A stretch of DNA of 64,000 nucleotides from Bryobacteraceae bacterium (GTDB lineage Bacteria > Acidobacteriota > Terriglobia > Bryobacterales > Bryobacteraceae). The position numbers and the translations under genes are program-made. Below, piece after piece: positions 1 to 8,684 of the stretch. The notes beneath the pieces were generated by a model. It saw nothing but the letters and a program-made list of their open reading frames with translations, had not been told where the DNA came from and made no database searches. The stretch lies in the NCBI GenBank assembly GCA_029975915.1, contig JARKOC010000367.1:46001-110000 (forward strand), written 5' to 3'. How positions within the stretch are numbered: position 1 is the stretch's first letter; each line of letters starts with the position of its first letter.

Positions 1-330
1 AAAGAGATTGTCGAGTTCCTGAAATCACAGCAGGCTCGAATTGCCCAGGACAAGATCTTCGTCCTCGACAGCCTTGTGCCCGATCCGGTCAAAGGCGTCA
101 CGACGCTCGCTGAACGGCGGAAAGGATATGTCGAAGCGATTGAAGCCTTGCCACCGGGCGTTCACCAGTTGATCGTCCATCCGGCCAAGCTCGACGACGA
201 ACTGCGCGCGATGACCGGCTCGGCAGTGGCGCGCGATCTCGATTTCCAGGTCTTCTCAGACCCCGCGGTCCACGAGCGCCTTTCGGCAAAAGGCATCGCG
301 CTGGCGCGTTACCGGGACTTCATCGCATAG
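1..330 (+). CDS. YdjC/ChbG-like carbohydrate deacetylase, C-terminal part
   Basis: Only the last 109 codons lie in the window; the reading frame is open from base 1. The tail carries the pattern seen at the end of YdjC/ChbG (HpnK-like) deacetylases: a LIVHPAKLDDELRAM stretch (residues about 58-72 of the visible part), then ARDLDFQVFSDPAV and a final ARYRDFI. The family removes acetyl groups from N-acetylated sugars such as chitooligosaccharides, using a metal site built from Asp and His residues. The HP motif in the visible part fits one of those ligands, but the N-terminal metal-binding residues are outside the window, so activity cannot be judged. The downstream neighbour is convergent, so no operon partner is visible. 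Confidence 0.7.
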   Translation, partial: KEIVEFLKSQQARIAQDKIFVLDSLVPDPVKGVTTLAERRKGYVEAIEALPPGVHQLIVHPAKLDDELRAMTGSAVARDLDFQVFSDPAVHERLSAKGIALARYRDFIA

Positions 331-351
331 CCAGCCGCGCGGCCGCATGCG

Positions 352-1212
352 CTATCCGGCCTGAGGGAGGCTCTCAAACGATTCGATGCGTTCGCGCAGG
401 GCGTCGATCACGCTTTCCGGCAAGCTGGCCAAACCAGCTTCGGCGGCGGCGTCGAAGGAAGACAAAACCTGATGGGGTTGCTCGGCCACATGCTCAGGGA
501 AGACAGCGAAGCCCATGGCTGTGGCCAGGCGGCAACCGGCGGCCACCAACTGAGGCCCGTCCGCGTCGTGGTGGCGTGCGGCGGCTTCGACCAACTCTTC
601 GGGGAACCCCCACTCCGCAAGCAGGCGGGAGCCGATCGTGGTGTGAGTCTCGCCGAAGATTAGACGCTCGACCGCTGTAGGGGGCCAAGCTCCGTTCTCG
701 ATGGCATCAAGATAGCCCTTCGTTTTGTCTGGCTGGGGGGCGGCCAGAACCGCCAGACGTCCTATGTCGTGCAGCAGACCGGCCGAGTAAGCCGCAGGCC
801 AGTGGAGCGAGGTAGCGGACGCCAGCCCTTCGGTGAGCAAAGCCGAGGCGACCGAATGACGCCACCAATCCTGGCAGGCGGGCGTCCAATCCGGGCCACC
901 TTTCAAAGACCGTAAAGCGGCCGTGAGAATCAGGCCCCGCAGCCGGTTGTGGCCCAGCACGACGATGGCGTGACGAACAGTCGCGATGCGGTGCGTCACG
1001 CCGGCAAGGGAAGAGTTTGCGCACTGAAGAAGGTTCGCGACAAAGACGGGATCTGGTGAGATCGCGGCGACTAACTCGCGTGGCCCGGCGTGTTCATCGC
1101 CCAACAGATGGAAGGCGCGCAAGGCGACTACTGGAAATGGCCTCATCCGGCTCCAGTACGCACATGGCAGGCGCGGCGGTTCAGGTACGTCCGCATTCAT
1201 GGTTGCTGGCAT
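352..1212 (-). CDS. HDOD domain protein
   Basis: A 286-residue cytoplasmic protein dominated by an HDOD domain (roughly residues 25-230). HDOD is an HD-like fold that has usually lost full phosphohydrolase activity and is linked to signalling and c-di-GMP regulation. Visible hallmarks are LLQCANSSL, RHAIVVLGHNRLRGL, AGLLHDIGRLAVL and EAAARHHDADG. The HD pair in LLHDIG is retained, so residual hydrolase function cannot be excluded. The ATG at 1212 is chosen because a GGGGTG lies about six bases upstream; a GTG at 1257 would add 15 residues. It is convergent with the YdjC-like gene and lies downstream of the glycosylasparaginase gene on the same strand. The target is unknown. Confidence 0.8.
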   Translation of the reverse strand: MPATMNADVPEPPRLPCAYWSRMRPFPVVALRAFHLLGDEHAGPRELVAAISPDPVFVANLLQCANSSLAGVTHRIATVRHAIVVLGHNRLRGLILTAALRSLKGGPDWTPACQDWWRHSVASALLTEGLASATSLHWPAAYSAGLLHDIGRLAVLAAPQPDKTKGYLDAIENGAWPPTAVERLIFGETHTTIGSRLLAEWGFPEELVEAAARHHDADGPQLVAAGCRLATAMGFAVFPEHVAEQPHQVLSSFDAAAEAGLASLPESVIDALRERIESFESLPQAG

Positions 1213-1312
1213 GGTTTCACCCCGCAGCGGTCGGAAGTAAACGTCCGCCCTCTGCACGGGACTTATCGGCCGGAGCGGGCCATTGTTGCGGGTTTCCTGG
1301 CGTGACGCAGTG

Positions 1313-2434
1313 TCAGCGGCCGCCGGGCCGGCGATCCATGAGCGGGACGCAGTCTTCCAGGCGCGACCCTTCGCCAGTGTTTACAGCAAATTTCGGCGAA
1401 GTGAAACCTCCTCCGGGTCTCGGGCGGCCGCTCCAGAGCGCGGCGCCGGCATAGGCGCCATCCTTGCGCAGCGCGTAGAAATTGATGTCGAAGCGATTCA
1501 ACTTCTCCCGGTCGCCGTTGAAGTTGCGCACGATGCGCTTCAGGCAGTCCAAGCAAGCGTCCTTGGGGCTCATTCCATGGCGCATGTTCTCGACGATGGT
1601 ATGCGCGCCGGCGACGCGGATATTTTCCTCGCCCCGTCCGGTGGATCCGGCGGCGCCGACCTCCTGGTCGACATAAAGCCCGGCCCCAATGATCGGCGAA
1701 TCGCCCACACGGCCGGGGATCTTCCAAGCCAAGCCGCTGGTTGTGGTGACGCCCGACATCTCACCCTTTGAATTTAGCGCCAGGCAGTTGATGGTGCCGG
1801 TGGTGGGAAAGCGCGCCATGTGCATGGCCCAGGCAATCGTTTGGTCGTCGAACTGCGGGAACATCCGCTTCAATTGAAGCATCGCGCCGGGCGAGGGTTT
1901 GGATGGCGCATCGAGACCATCGGTCCAGTTGTTGTTGCCTTCGCGGTCCCTGAGCGACTGTTTCCAAGCCACCCAGGCCAGCCGCGCCCGCTCAGTCAGG
2001 AGATCCTCCTCCTTGAACCCCATGAGCCTGGCCCAATCAAGCGCGCCCTGGCCGGTCATCATGACATGGTCGGTCTGCTCCATGATGAGCTTGGCGACTT
2101 TCGAAGGGCACTTGATGTTACGAAGCGCCGAGACGGCTCCGGCGCGGTTCGTCGGGCCGTGCATGACGCTGGCGTCGAGTTCAACGATGCCTGCCTCGTT
2201 CGGTAGTCCACCGTAGCCCACCGAGGTATCGTTGGGGTCCTCCTCGACGATGTTGACGCCGGCAACGACTGCATCCAGCGTGTCGCCGCCGCCCTGGATG
2301 ATCTCCATCGCCTTGGCGCAAGCCTTCAAGCCATTGGCCGACGAGATGACAATGTTTTTCGGAGGTGCTGCCTGTAGCGCCGCCGCTGATGCGGGCAAGG
2401 CTGTCGAACTCAGGATCCAGTCGCGTCTACGCAT
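1313..2434 (-). CDS. Glycosylasparaginase / isoaspartyl aminopeptidase family (Ntn hydrolase), exported
   Basis: A 373-residue member of the N4-(beta-N-acetylglucosaminyl)-L-asparaginase family. These enzymes self-cleave to free an N-terminal threonine nucleophile and then hydrolyse GlcNAc-Asn or isoaspartyl bonds. The predicted cleavage lies in TTGTINCLAL, with Thr214 as nucleophile. The downstream IPGRVGDSPIIGAGLYVD and GAAGSTGRGE are the family's substrate-loop signatures, and VGYGGLPNE is near residue 72. The N-terminus (MRRRDW followed by an Ala-rich segment) looks like a Tat or Sec signal, so it probably acts outside the cytoplasm. It is divergent from aroA. An exported PCMT at 18.9 kb is another possible isoaspartate-handling enzyme in the window, though not adjacent. 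The family call is firm; the substrate is not. Confidence 0.88.
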   Translation of the reverse strand: MRRRDWILSSTALPASAAALQAAPPKNIVISSANGLKACAKAMEIIQGGGDTLDAVVAGVNIVEEDPNDTSVGYGGLPNEAGIVELDASVMHGPTNRAGAVSALRNIKCPSKVAKLIMEQTDHVMMTGQGALDWARLMGFKEEDLLTERARLAWVAWKQSLRDREGNNNWTDGLDAPSKPSPGAMLQLKRMFPQFDDQTIAWAMHMARFPTTGTINCLALNSKGEMSGVTTTSGLAWKIPGRVGDSPIIGAGLYVDQEVGAAGSTGRGEENIRVAGAHTIVENMRHGMSPKDACLDCLKRIVRNFNGDREKLNRFDINFYALRKDGAYAGAALWSGRPRPGGGFTSPKFAVNTGEGSRLEDCVPLMDRRPGGR

Positions 2435-2539
2435 AAGTGTGAATCATCCTTCACCGCCCATTTTCCGCGCCGTTCGCGAATGAAAGCAAATCGCGAGACG
2501 GCCTGCAGAAGCTACACTGGTAGCACCGGGCAAAGAATC

Positions 2540-2569
2540 CTGACCGCTCCTTGCGCCGTTTGGTATGCT
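2540..2569 (+). promoter_or_regulatory. Candidate sigma-70 promoter for aroA
   Basis: CTGACC (2540-2545) and TATGCT (2564-2569) are separated by 18 bases; each matches four of six consensus positions. Transcription would begin near 2577, upstream of the ATG at 2619. That fits the choice of 2619 over the earlier in-frame ATG at 2565, which lies inside the -10 box. It sits in the 184-bp divergent region between the glycosylasparaginase gene and aroA. Confidence 0.3.
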
Positions 2570-2618
2570 TTGCCCGCACACAACCCAGCCATCAACTCAG
2601 CAGAATACTGAAGTCGAA

Positions 2619-3899
2619 ATGAAACAGATCATCTCCCCGTCCGGCCCGTTAAAGGGCATCGTCGAGATGCCGGGCGACAAGTCGATCTCGCACCGCTATG
2701 CCATGCTCGCCTCGGTCGCCGAAGGCGAGAGCGTGATTTCGAATTACTCGTCTGGAGCGGACTGCCATTCGACTCTGGGCTGTCTGCGCACGCTGGGGAT
2801 CGATGTCGAGATCGATGGCCGGGAGGTCCGGATAGTTGGACGCGGGTTAAATGGCTACGCCGCGCCTGCTTGCGATCTGGATGCCGGCAATTCCGGCTCC
2901 ACCATCCGCATGCTCTCGGGTCTGCTGGCCGGGCAGGAATTCAAGTGCAGGCTGGCAGGCGACGAATCGCTGTCGAAACGTCCGATGCAGCGAATCATGA
3001 CGCCGCTGGCTCAGATGGGTGCGCGGATATCGGCGCGCGAAGGCAGATTTCCGCCGATCGAAATTGTGGGTGGCGAGTTGAAACCAATCGACTACGCCAT
3101 GCCGGTAGCCAGCGCACAGGTAAAGAGTTGCGTCCTGCTGGCAGGATTGCACGCCGATGGGGAGACGGTGGTGCGCGAACCCGCGCCGACGCGCGACCAT
3201 ACGGAAGTGGCGCTGCGGGAATTCGGCGCCCAGGTTCAGTGCGGCCCCGGCTGGGCCAAAGTTCAGGGCAAGGCCAAACTGCGTCCGGGCCAGTTTCGCG
3301 TGCCGGGCGATCTGAGTTCAGCGGCGTTTTTTCTGGTTGCCGGCTCGATAGTTCCAGGCTCCGAACTGAGGATTGCCGGTGTCGGATTGAATCCGACCCG
3401 GGCTGCGTTGATCGACTTTCTGATCGCTGCCGGGGCCGAAATCCGGGTGCTTGACGTGGGCATGCGCCACGGCGAGCCGGTGGGCGACCTGTGGGTGAAG
3501 GGCTCGCGGCTCAAAGGCGGGGAAATCTCCGGCGCTCTGGCGGCTTCGCTGATCGATGAGATCCCTGTTCTGTCCGTTCTTGGGGCCGTCAGCGAAAAAG
3601 GACTCGTTGTGAGGGACGCGGCCGAATTGCGGATCAAGGAGACCGACCGCATCTCGACAATGGCGGAAAACCTGGGGCGAATGGGCGTCGCGGTTGAAGT
3701 GGCGCCCGATGGGTTTACGATCCCCGGCGGACAACGCTTCCGGGCGGCTACGGTGGATTCTTTCGGAGACCACCGCATCGGGATGGCATGCGCGGTGGCG
3801 GCCCTCCGCGCGGACGGCGAGACAGAGATCGAAAACGCCGATGCGGCATCAGTGTCATTCCCGGAGTTTTGGGATACACTGCGAACCATCGGCTGTTGA
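2619..3899 (+). CDS. aroA: 3-phosphoshikimate 1-carboxyvinyltransferase (EPSP synthase)
   Basis: A 426-residue cytoplasmic enzyme of normal length for the family. It transfers the enolpyruvyl group of PEP to shikimate-3-phosphate, the sixth step of the shikimate pathway. Diagnostic motifs are PGDKSISHRY near the N-terminus, DAGNSGSTIRML around residue 90, the lysine of RIKETDRI, and DSFGDHRIGMAC near the C-terminus. The start at 2619 places PSGPLKGIVEMPGDKS at the position expected for the family; a start at 2565 would add 18 unrelated residues. A minimal histidine kinase gene follows 15 bp downstream. Another shikimate-pathway gene, the aroDE fusion, lies about 33 kb away, so the pathway is dispersed here. 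Confidence 0.97.
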   Translation: MKQIISPSGPLKGIVEMPGDKSISHRYAMLASVAEGESVISNYSSGADCHSTLGCLRTLGIDVEIDGREVRIVGRGLNGYAAPACDLDAGNSGSTIRMLSGLLAGQEFKCRLAGDESLSKRPMQRIMTPLAQMGARISAREGRFPPIEIVGGELKPIDYAMPVASAQVKSCVLLAGLHADGETVVREPAPTRDHTEVALREFGAQVQCGPGWAKVQGKAKLRPGQFRVPGDLSSAAFFLVAGSIVPGSELRIAGVGLNPTRAALIDFLIAAGAEIRVLDVGMRHGEPVGDLWVKGSRLKGGEISGALAASLIDEIPVLSVLGAVSEKGLVVRDAAELRIKETDRISTMAENLGRMGVAVEVAPDGFTIPGGQRFRAATVDSFGDHRIGMACAVAALRADGETEIENADAASVSFPEFWDTLRTIGC

Positions 3900-3914
3900 G
3901 ACCGGCAGAGCACC

Positions 3915-4550
3915 ATGGCGCCAGAGACAGACAGAGACATCACGCTTGCAGGGCTCGTCCACGATCTGAACAACGTGCTGGAAACCATCGCCGGCGCCGC
4001 TGAATTGATCGAGGGGCCGGAAAGCTGCCAGGAGATCGCCGATACCATCCGGCGATCCGTGGAACGCGGCAGGCGGATCACTGGAAGCATCGTTCAGCAG
4101 GCAAGAGCGCCGGTGGGTGTGCAGGAGCCGATGGAGTGGGCGGCCGGATTCGTCCGGGATCTGGCGAAACTGGTCCATTCCGCGCGCTTCTCTGTCACAG
4201 TGGACGCCGATCCGGATATTCTGCTTCCTGGGGAGGCGTCAGACTGGGAGCGGGTTTTCATGAACCTGTTTCTGAACGCCATGCAAGCCACGAAGGGCGC
4301 GGGCAAGGTGGTGGCGCGCGCCAGGCGCGAGGGCGACATCTGCTCGATTTCGGTGTCGGACAACGGGCCAGGAATCCCGGAGGAACTGATCGGCAAGGTG
4401 CTGCGGTCACGCGTGTCCACGCGGGGCGCCCAGGGCGGCCTGGGACTATCGATCGTAAAGACGATCGTGGCCGGCCACGCGGGCACCGTGGAGGTATACA
4501 ACCAGGCAAGCGGCGGAGCGGTATTTCAGATCCGGGTACCCACCTGCTGA
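3915..4550 (+). CDS. Soluble minimal histidine kinase
   Basis: A 211-residue protein with only a kinase core. The putative phospho-acceptor is His16 in the H-box LVHDLNNVLETI; the ATP-binding domain has an N-box (NLFLNAMQA), a G1 box (DNGPGIP) and a G2 box (GGLGLSIVK). There is no transmembrane segment, PAS, GAF or HAMP domain, so any input must come from a partner. The HDLNN form of the H-box is typical of NtrB-like and hybrid kinases. It starts 15 bp after aroA and may be co-transcribed with it, but no response regulator gene is adjacent, making it an orphan. The nearest lone receiver is the CheY-like gene at 23.0 kb. Partner assignment would be a guess. Confidence 0.82.
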   Translation: MAPETDRDITLAGLVHDLNNVLETIAGAAELIEGPESCQEIADTIRRSVERGRRITGSIVQQARAPVGVQEPMEWAAGFVRDLAKLVHSARFSVTVDADPDILLPGEASDWERVFMNLFLNAMQATKGAGKVVARARREGDICSISVSDNGPGIPEELIGKVLRSRVSTRGAQGGLGLSIVKTIVAGHAGTVEVYNQASGGAVFQIRVPTC

Positions 4551-4608
4551 CAAGTCCAGGCACGGGGTATCGCACGCGAACCGAGGCTCTTCAAAGGGAC
4601 TGACTGCG

Positions 4609-5475
4609 ATGCGGACCAGATTCGTGACGCCCCATCTGCTTCTGGTGGCGCTGGCGTGCGCCCAGGCGCCGCCAGAGTCCAATCCCGACGTAAGGGAAAT
4701 CGTCCGGAAATCGGTGGAAAGAGATTGGAGCAACTTCGACAGAGCCCGCGACTACACCTATTTGCAGGACGTTGAACAACGCCGCATAGATGCACAGGGG
4801 AGGACGGAGTCGACGAAGTCGAGAACATTCGACGTTGTGGTGCTTGGCGAACGGCCCTACCGGATGTTGATCGCAGAGGATGGCCGCCCGCTGGACCCGG
4901 TGAAAGCCCGCAAAGCGAACGAAGATTTCGAGAAAGAAATCCGCAAGCACCAGCGGCTGACGGAGAACGAGCAGCGGAAGCGGGCCGAAAAGCGCCGCAA
5001 GCAGGATGAGGCATCACGGGCATTTCTCAGGGAGATCCCGGACGCCTTTCAATTCGAGCTGCTGCGCCGCGACCTTCTGGACGGCATCCCGGTGTGGGTA
5101 ATCCGCGCCGAGCCCCGGTCCGGCTATAGGCCGAAAGTCAAGGATGCCCATCTGCTGAAGAAGTTTCGAGGCGTACTCTGGATCGACGAAAAAGAGTATC
5201 AGTGGGTCAAGATCGAGGCAGAGGCGATTGGCACGGTTTCGTTCGGTTGGGTGCTCGCGAGGTTGGCAAGGGGAAGCACGGTAGCCTTCCAACAGACCCG
5301 TGTGAACGATGATTTGTGGTTGCCGTCCAAGGCGGCGACTCGCATCAACGCGAAGCTGGCGCTGGTCAAGACGATCCGGGCCGAAGTCGATGTGCAGTGG
5401 CGCGACTACAGGAAGTTCCGGACTGAATCGCGAATCGTCCCTGAAGAGCGGCCATCGCCGGCTTCGCCGCGGTAG
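4609..5475 (+). CDS. Secreted hypothetical protein, LolA-like fold suspected
   Basis: 288 residues with an N-terminal signal-like segment (residues about 1-20, ending CAQA). A highly charged central helix (about 105-145, rich in Lys, Arg and Glu) is followed by a segment of the type FRGVLWIDEKEYQWVKIEAEA and a C-terminal half of alternating hydrophobic strands. This resembles acidobacterial periplasmic proteins loosely related to the outer-membrane lipoprotein-sorting (LolA/LolB) fold, where a WID-x-xx-W pattern is common. No catalytic motif is visible. It follows the kinase gene by 58 bp. Function is unknown; the LolA-like suggestion is an inference from pattern only. Confidence 0.6.
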   Translation: MRTRFVTPHLLLVALACAQAPPESNPDVREIVRKSVERDWSNFDRARDYTYLQDVEQRRIDAQGRTESTKSRTFDVVVLGERPYRMLIAEDGRPLDPVKARKANEDFEKEIRKHQRLTENEQRKRAEKRRKQDEASRAFLREIPDAFQFELLRRDLLDGIPVWVIRAEPRSGYRPKVKDAHLLKKFRGVLWIDEKEYQWVKIEAEAIGTVSFGWVLARLARGSTVAFQQTRVNDDLWLPSKAATRINAKLALVKTIRAEVDVQWRDYRKFRTESRIVPEERPSPASPR

Positions 5476-5589
5476 AGGTGGGGTAAGTCAAATCACTGAG
5501 ACGGTTCCAAGGGTGTCGCCTGCAGGACTAAGGAAATCGAGCATGTCCGCCGATGGAGGGAGAGAGGTTCGACCAACTCCCGAATCGGT

Positions 5590-6789
5590 ATGTCGCGACA
5601 GGTGAAATCTCCGGGCCGTATCGCATGCGCAGCCGTAAACTGGCAGGCGAGCCGGATCGGAGATCCGGTCCAGAGGCTGAAGTTCCTGCGCAAAGCGGTG
5701 GGCGACCGGCAGCCTTTCTCCCCCGAGGTCATTGCCCAATCGGGCGCCTGGAGGAATAATCGCTGGAAGTTCGCCGTGGCTGGGGTGCTGCTATTGGCTT
5801 GGCCGGCGATACAGGTGAGCCAAGGCGTAGGCGTTCTGTTCAGGGCTCCCGCGGCGGTTTCGGCGGCTTCCAACGGTGCGGGCACGTTCCCGACAGTGTG
5901 GATGCTGGAGTCCGGCGATGGATCTGAGGTCTGGTCGAACGGATTGCGGATCGAGCGGCGCTATGAGACGGTGAACGAGCCGAGCCGCTTCGAAGCCTAT
6001 CCACTGGATCCGGGCAAGCCCCCAGTGGAGATGAGCGCCCCGGTGGGCATTGTGTATCACACGACGGAAAGCCACCTGGCCCCGCTCGAGGAAAGCCAGA
6101 GCAAACGGCTGAAGGTGATCGGCGCGTCGCTGCTGGGCCTGATTCAGGAGAACCGCTCGTATCATTACGTCATCGACAGGTTTGGCCGGGTCTGGCGGGT
6201 CGTGCGAGAGACGGATGAGGCCAACCATGCCGGCAATTCAATTTGGGCCGACAGCAATTACAGCTACCTGAATCTGAACCGCGGCTTCCTGGGCGTGTCG
6301 GTCGAGACGCAGACGGCTGCCTCGGGCGAGGAGTCTCCGGCCACACCGGCGCAGGTCCACTCGCTGAAGGTGCTGACAGAGATGCTGAGGTCGAAGTACC
6401 GGATTGTGGCCGGCAACTGCGTCACACACGCGCAGGTATCGGTGAATCCGTCAAACAACCGGGTGGGATACCACTATGACTGGGCGGCCAAGTTCCCCTA
6501 TTTGGAGGCTGGTTTGCCCGACAACTATACAACGCCGATCCCAGCGATCTGGCTGTATGGGTTCACCTACGATCCGTTGCTGGTCAACGTAACCGGATCC
6601 AGGTATTGGCAAGGTCTGCTGAAGGCCGAGTCCAGGCTCAGAGAAGACGCGACGGCCCATGGAGCGCGGCCGGAGGCCTACCGTAAGGCCTTGTCGCAGC
6701 GCTATGTGGCGCTATTCGCCCAAATGAAATCAAAGGTGGAGGCATCCGCCGAAACAAGACAAGGCGCCAATAAGGAGAGCATGAGATGA
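5590..6789 (+). CDS. N-acetylmuramoyl-L-alanine amidase domain protein (Amidase_2/PGRP type), membrane anchored
   Basis: 399 residues. An N-terminal cytoplasmic stretch of about 57 residues is followed by one membrane segment (about 59-78), then an Amidase_2-like domain expected in the periplasm. Zinc-ligand candidates are the His of IVYHTTESH (about residue 157) and the His of THAQVS (about 280); YHYVIDRFGRVWRVV and ANHAGNS between them are typical of the fold. The family cuts the bond between MurNAc and the stem peptide. The gene end overlaps the start of the downstream actin-like ATPase gene (ATGA), so the two are translationally coupled. That suggests a cell-wall-remodelling pair. The N-terminal cytoplasmic tail is unusual for the family and could contact the partner. 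Confidence 0.8.
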   Translation: MSRQVKSPGRIACAAVNWQASRIGDPVQRLKFLRKAVGDRQPFSPEVIAQSGAWRNNRWKFAVAGVLLLAWPAIQVSQGVGVLFRAPAAVSAASNGAGTFPTVWMLESGDGSEVWSNGLRIERRYETVNEPSRFEAYPLDPGKPPVEMSAPVGIVYHTTESHLAPLEESQSKRLKVIGASLLGLIQENRSYHYVIDRFGRVWRVVRETDEANHAGNSIWADSNYSYLNLNRGFLGVSVETQTAASGEESPATPAQVHSLKVLTEMLRSKYRIVAGNCVTHAQVSVNPSNNRVGYHYDWAAKFPYLEAGLPDNYTTPIPAIWLYGFTYDPLLVNVTGSRYWQGLLKAESRLREDATAHGARPEAYRKALSQRYVALFAQMKSKVEASAETRQGANKESMR

Positions 6790-7793
6790 GCGAGCAAGTG
6801 AAACAGTATGTCGGACTGGACATCGGGACAAGCCGGGTGGTCGCGGCGAGGAAGAACGGCGACATCGAAACATTCGAGAGTCAGCTCAACGCGTTTGTAA
6901 AACTGCCGCACTCGAAAATGACGGAAGCCAGTCTGGCGCGCGAGAGCGTGCCGTTTTCGCTGTCGGACGGGCATATTCTGGTGTACGGCAACGAGTCGGC
7001 GTCGCTTGCCGACCTGCTGGGCCAGGATGTCAGGCGTCCGATGACGCAAGGCTTCCTCAATTCGGAAGAACCGGAAAGCCTGGCGCAGATGGAGGAGATC
7101 CTCAGTTCGGTGCTGACACCGGGCGAGGGTGACGATCTGTCGGGCACGAAAATCTGTTTCAGCGTGCCGGCGGCGCCGGCGGGCAATCAGGACAGTCTGA
7201 CCTACCACGAAGCGACGGTGAGGCAGATCCTGGAGAAGTTGGGCTATTCCGACATCCGTAGCATCAACGAGGGCGTTGCGGCGGTCTACTGCGAACTGGC
7301 CGAATCCAATTACACGGGCATCGGCGTGAGCTGTGGCGGCGGTCTCTGCAACGTGGCGCTGGCCTATCTCTCGGTACCCGTCATGACCTTCAGCGTCCCC
7401 AAAGGTGGTGACTTCATTGATGCCAGTGCGGCAGCGGTGACGGGCGAACTGGCCGACCGGATCCGCCTGGTGAAGGAGGAGACGTTCCATTTCAACGGGC
7501 ACTACGCCGACAAGGTTCAGCAAGCGCTGACGGTTTACTACGATGACATGATCCAGTCCGTGGTGCAGGGACTGAGCGATGCGCTCAGAGGGTCGCGCCA
7601 TGTGCCCAAGATGAACCGGAAAGTGCCGCTGGTGCTCACCGGCGGCGGAGCCATGCCGGATGGCTTCAAAGCCAGGTTCGAGAGAGCACTGCAGGTGGCC
7701 AATCTTCCATTGCCCGTCTCCGAAGTGCGCCTGGCGAGCGAACCGCTGCTCACGACGGCGCGTGGAGCGCTGGTGGCGGCGATGAGCGAGTAA
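6786..7793 (+). CDS. Actin-like ATPase (FtsA/MreB/DnaK superfamily)
   Basis: 335 residues. The sequence opens with an actin-superfamily phosphate-1 loop, YVGLDIGTSRVV. A second glycine-rich loop (GIGVSCGGGLCNVALAY, about residue 180) and an adenosine-binding motif, VLTGGGAMPDGF (about 282), follow. The second phosphate loop lacks the usual leading Asp (VSCGGG instead of DxGGG), so hydrolysis may be altered. The length is close to MreB or ParM and shorter than FtsA; no amphipathic membrane helix is seen at either end. The start ATG overlaps the amidase stop by four bases. Coupling to a peptidoglycan amidase suggests a cytoskeletal or scaffold role in wall synthesis, but this is inferred from context only. 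A putative terminator follows. Confidence 0.72.
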   Translation: MSEQVKQYVGLDIGTSRVVAARKNGDIETFESQLNAFVKLPHSKMTEASLARESVPFSLSDGHILVYGNESASLADLLGQDVRRPMTQGFLNSEEPESLAQMEEILSSVLTPGEGDDLSGTKICFSVPAAPAGNQDSLTYHEATVRQILEKLGYSDIRSINEGVAAVYCELAESNYTGIGVSCGGGLCNVALAYLSVPVMTFSVPKGGDFIDASAAAVTGELADRIRLVKEETFHFNGHYADKVQQALTVYYDDMIQSVVQGLSDALRGSRHVPKMNRKVPLVLTGGGAMPDGFKARFERALQVANLPLPVSEVRLASEPLLTTARGALVAAMSE

Positions 7794-7897
7794 GACGGAC
7801 CGGCGGCTGAGAGTCTTCGACCAAACGGACTCGGACCGCATCTAAGTGGTTCATTATCAATGTTTTGGGTGGTCTGGCCACTCTGTTCTCGTGCTCT

Positions 7898-7923
7898 CCG
7901 GGGTGGTCCGGCCCCCTTTTTTG
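7898..7923 (+). terminator. Putative rho-independent terminator after the amidase/actin-like pair
   Basis: GGGG (7900-7903) can pair with CCCC (7912-7915), and a run of six T follows at 7917-7922. The stem is short, but the T-run and the position 105 bp after the stop codon fit. The surrounding 206-bp gap also holds two near-identical copies of GGGTGGTCTGGCC-type sequence about 33 bp apart and no gene. Confidence 0.5.
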
Positions 7924-7999
7924 TCTGGCCGCCAGCCGAGTGTGCGAAACGGGGGCGGCATTGCTGACGTACCCTTGTAAAGAGAGGAGGGACTAGCCC

Positions 8000-8671
8000 A
8001 TGCGTTTATTGCTTGGTGCATTCCTAGTGATGGCGGGTGCGTTTGCAGGAGAGGCGGAGAATAAACGGCTTCAAGAGTCTGCTGTTGTGTTGACCGAGAT
8101 TATGGGAACCGGGGACAATGCGATCCCCCAAAACCTGATGGAGAAGGCGGCCTGCGCGGTGATCGTGCCGGGGATGAAGAAGGGCGGTTTCATTGTAGGT
8201 GCGAAGTACGGACGCGGATTTGCGACATGCCGCAAGCCGTCGGGCGTAGGCTGGTCGGCGCCGTCGGGTGTGCGGATCGAAGGCGGCAGTTTTGGACTCC
8301 AGATCGGCGGGGCCGAGGTGGATATTATCCTGCTGATCATGAATAAGAAAGGGATGGACCGGCTGACCTCGTCCAAGTTCACGCTCGGGGGAGAGGCCAG
8401 CGTCGCCGCCGGGCCGGTCGGGCGTGACACCCAGGCACAGACGGACGCGACAATGCGGGCCGAGATTCTGTCTTGGTCGAGGTCGAGAGGAGTTTTCGGC
8501 GGGATTGCCCTCCAGGGAGCGACTCTGAGGCGCGACGCCGAGGTGGACAGAGCGCTGTACGGTGCGGAAAAACCCGTGCTGGACATTCTGGACGGGCACG
8601 TCAATCCGCCCAAGGCAGCGGCGCAACTTCTGGCGGCGCTAAACAAGTACTCCAGCCGGCCGAACAAATAG
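8000..8671 (+). CDS. SYLF (Ysc84-like) lipid-binding domain protein, exported
   Basis: 223 residues. A short signal peptide (about 1-17, ending AFAG) precedes a SYLF/Ysc84 domain, recognisable by AVIVPGMKKGGFIVGAKYG near residue 52, then FGLQIGGAEVDIILLIMN, FTLGGEASVAAGPVGRD and the GVFGGIALQGATL block. In eukaryotes SYLF binds phosphoinositides; bacterial members are exported proteins of uncertain role, probably envelope-lipid binding. An AGAGAGG-type ribosome-binding site lies about ten bases upstream. It stands alone and is convergent with the dehydrogenase gene across a hairpin. Confidence 0.88.
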   Translation: MRLLLGAFLVMAGAFAGEAENKRLQESAVVLTEIMGTGDNAIPQNLMEKAACAVIVPGMKKGGFIVGAKYGRGFATCRKPSGVGWSAPSGVRIEGGSFGLQIGGAEVDIILLIMNKKGMDRLTSSKFTLGGEASVAAGPVGRDTQAQTDATMRAEILSWSRSRGVFGGIALQGATLRRDAEVDRALYGAEKPVLDILDGHVNPPKAAAQLLAALNKYSSRPNK

Positions 8672-8684
8672 CCGGCACTTGAAT

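Noticed and set aside
6702..7841. A 379-codon minus-strand frame
   Set aside because: It is antisense to the actin-like ATPase gene, whose motifs are clear; the frame is Arg/His-rich as expected for a shadow.
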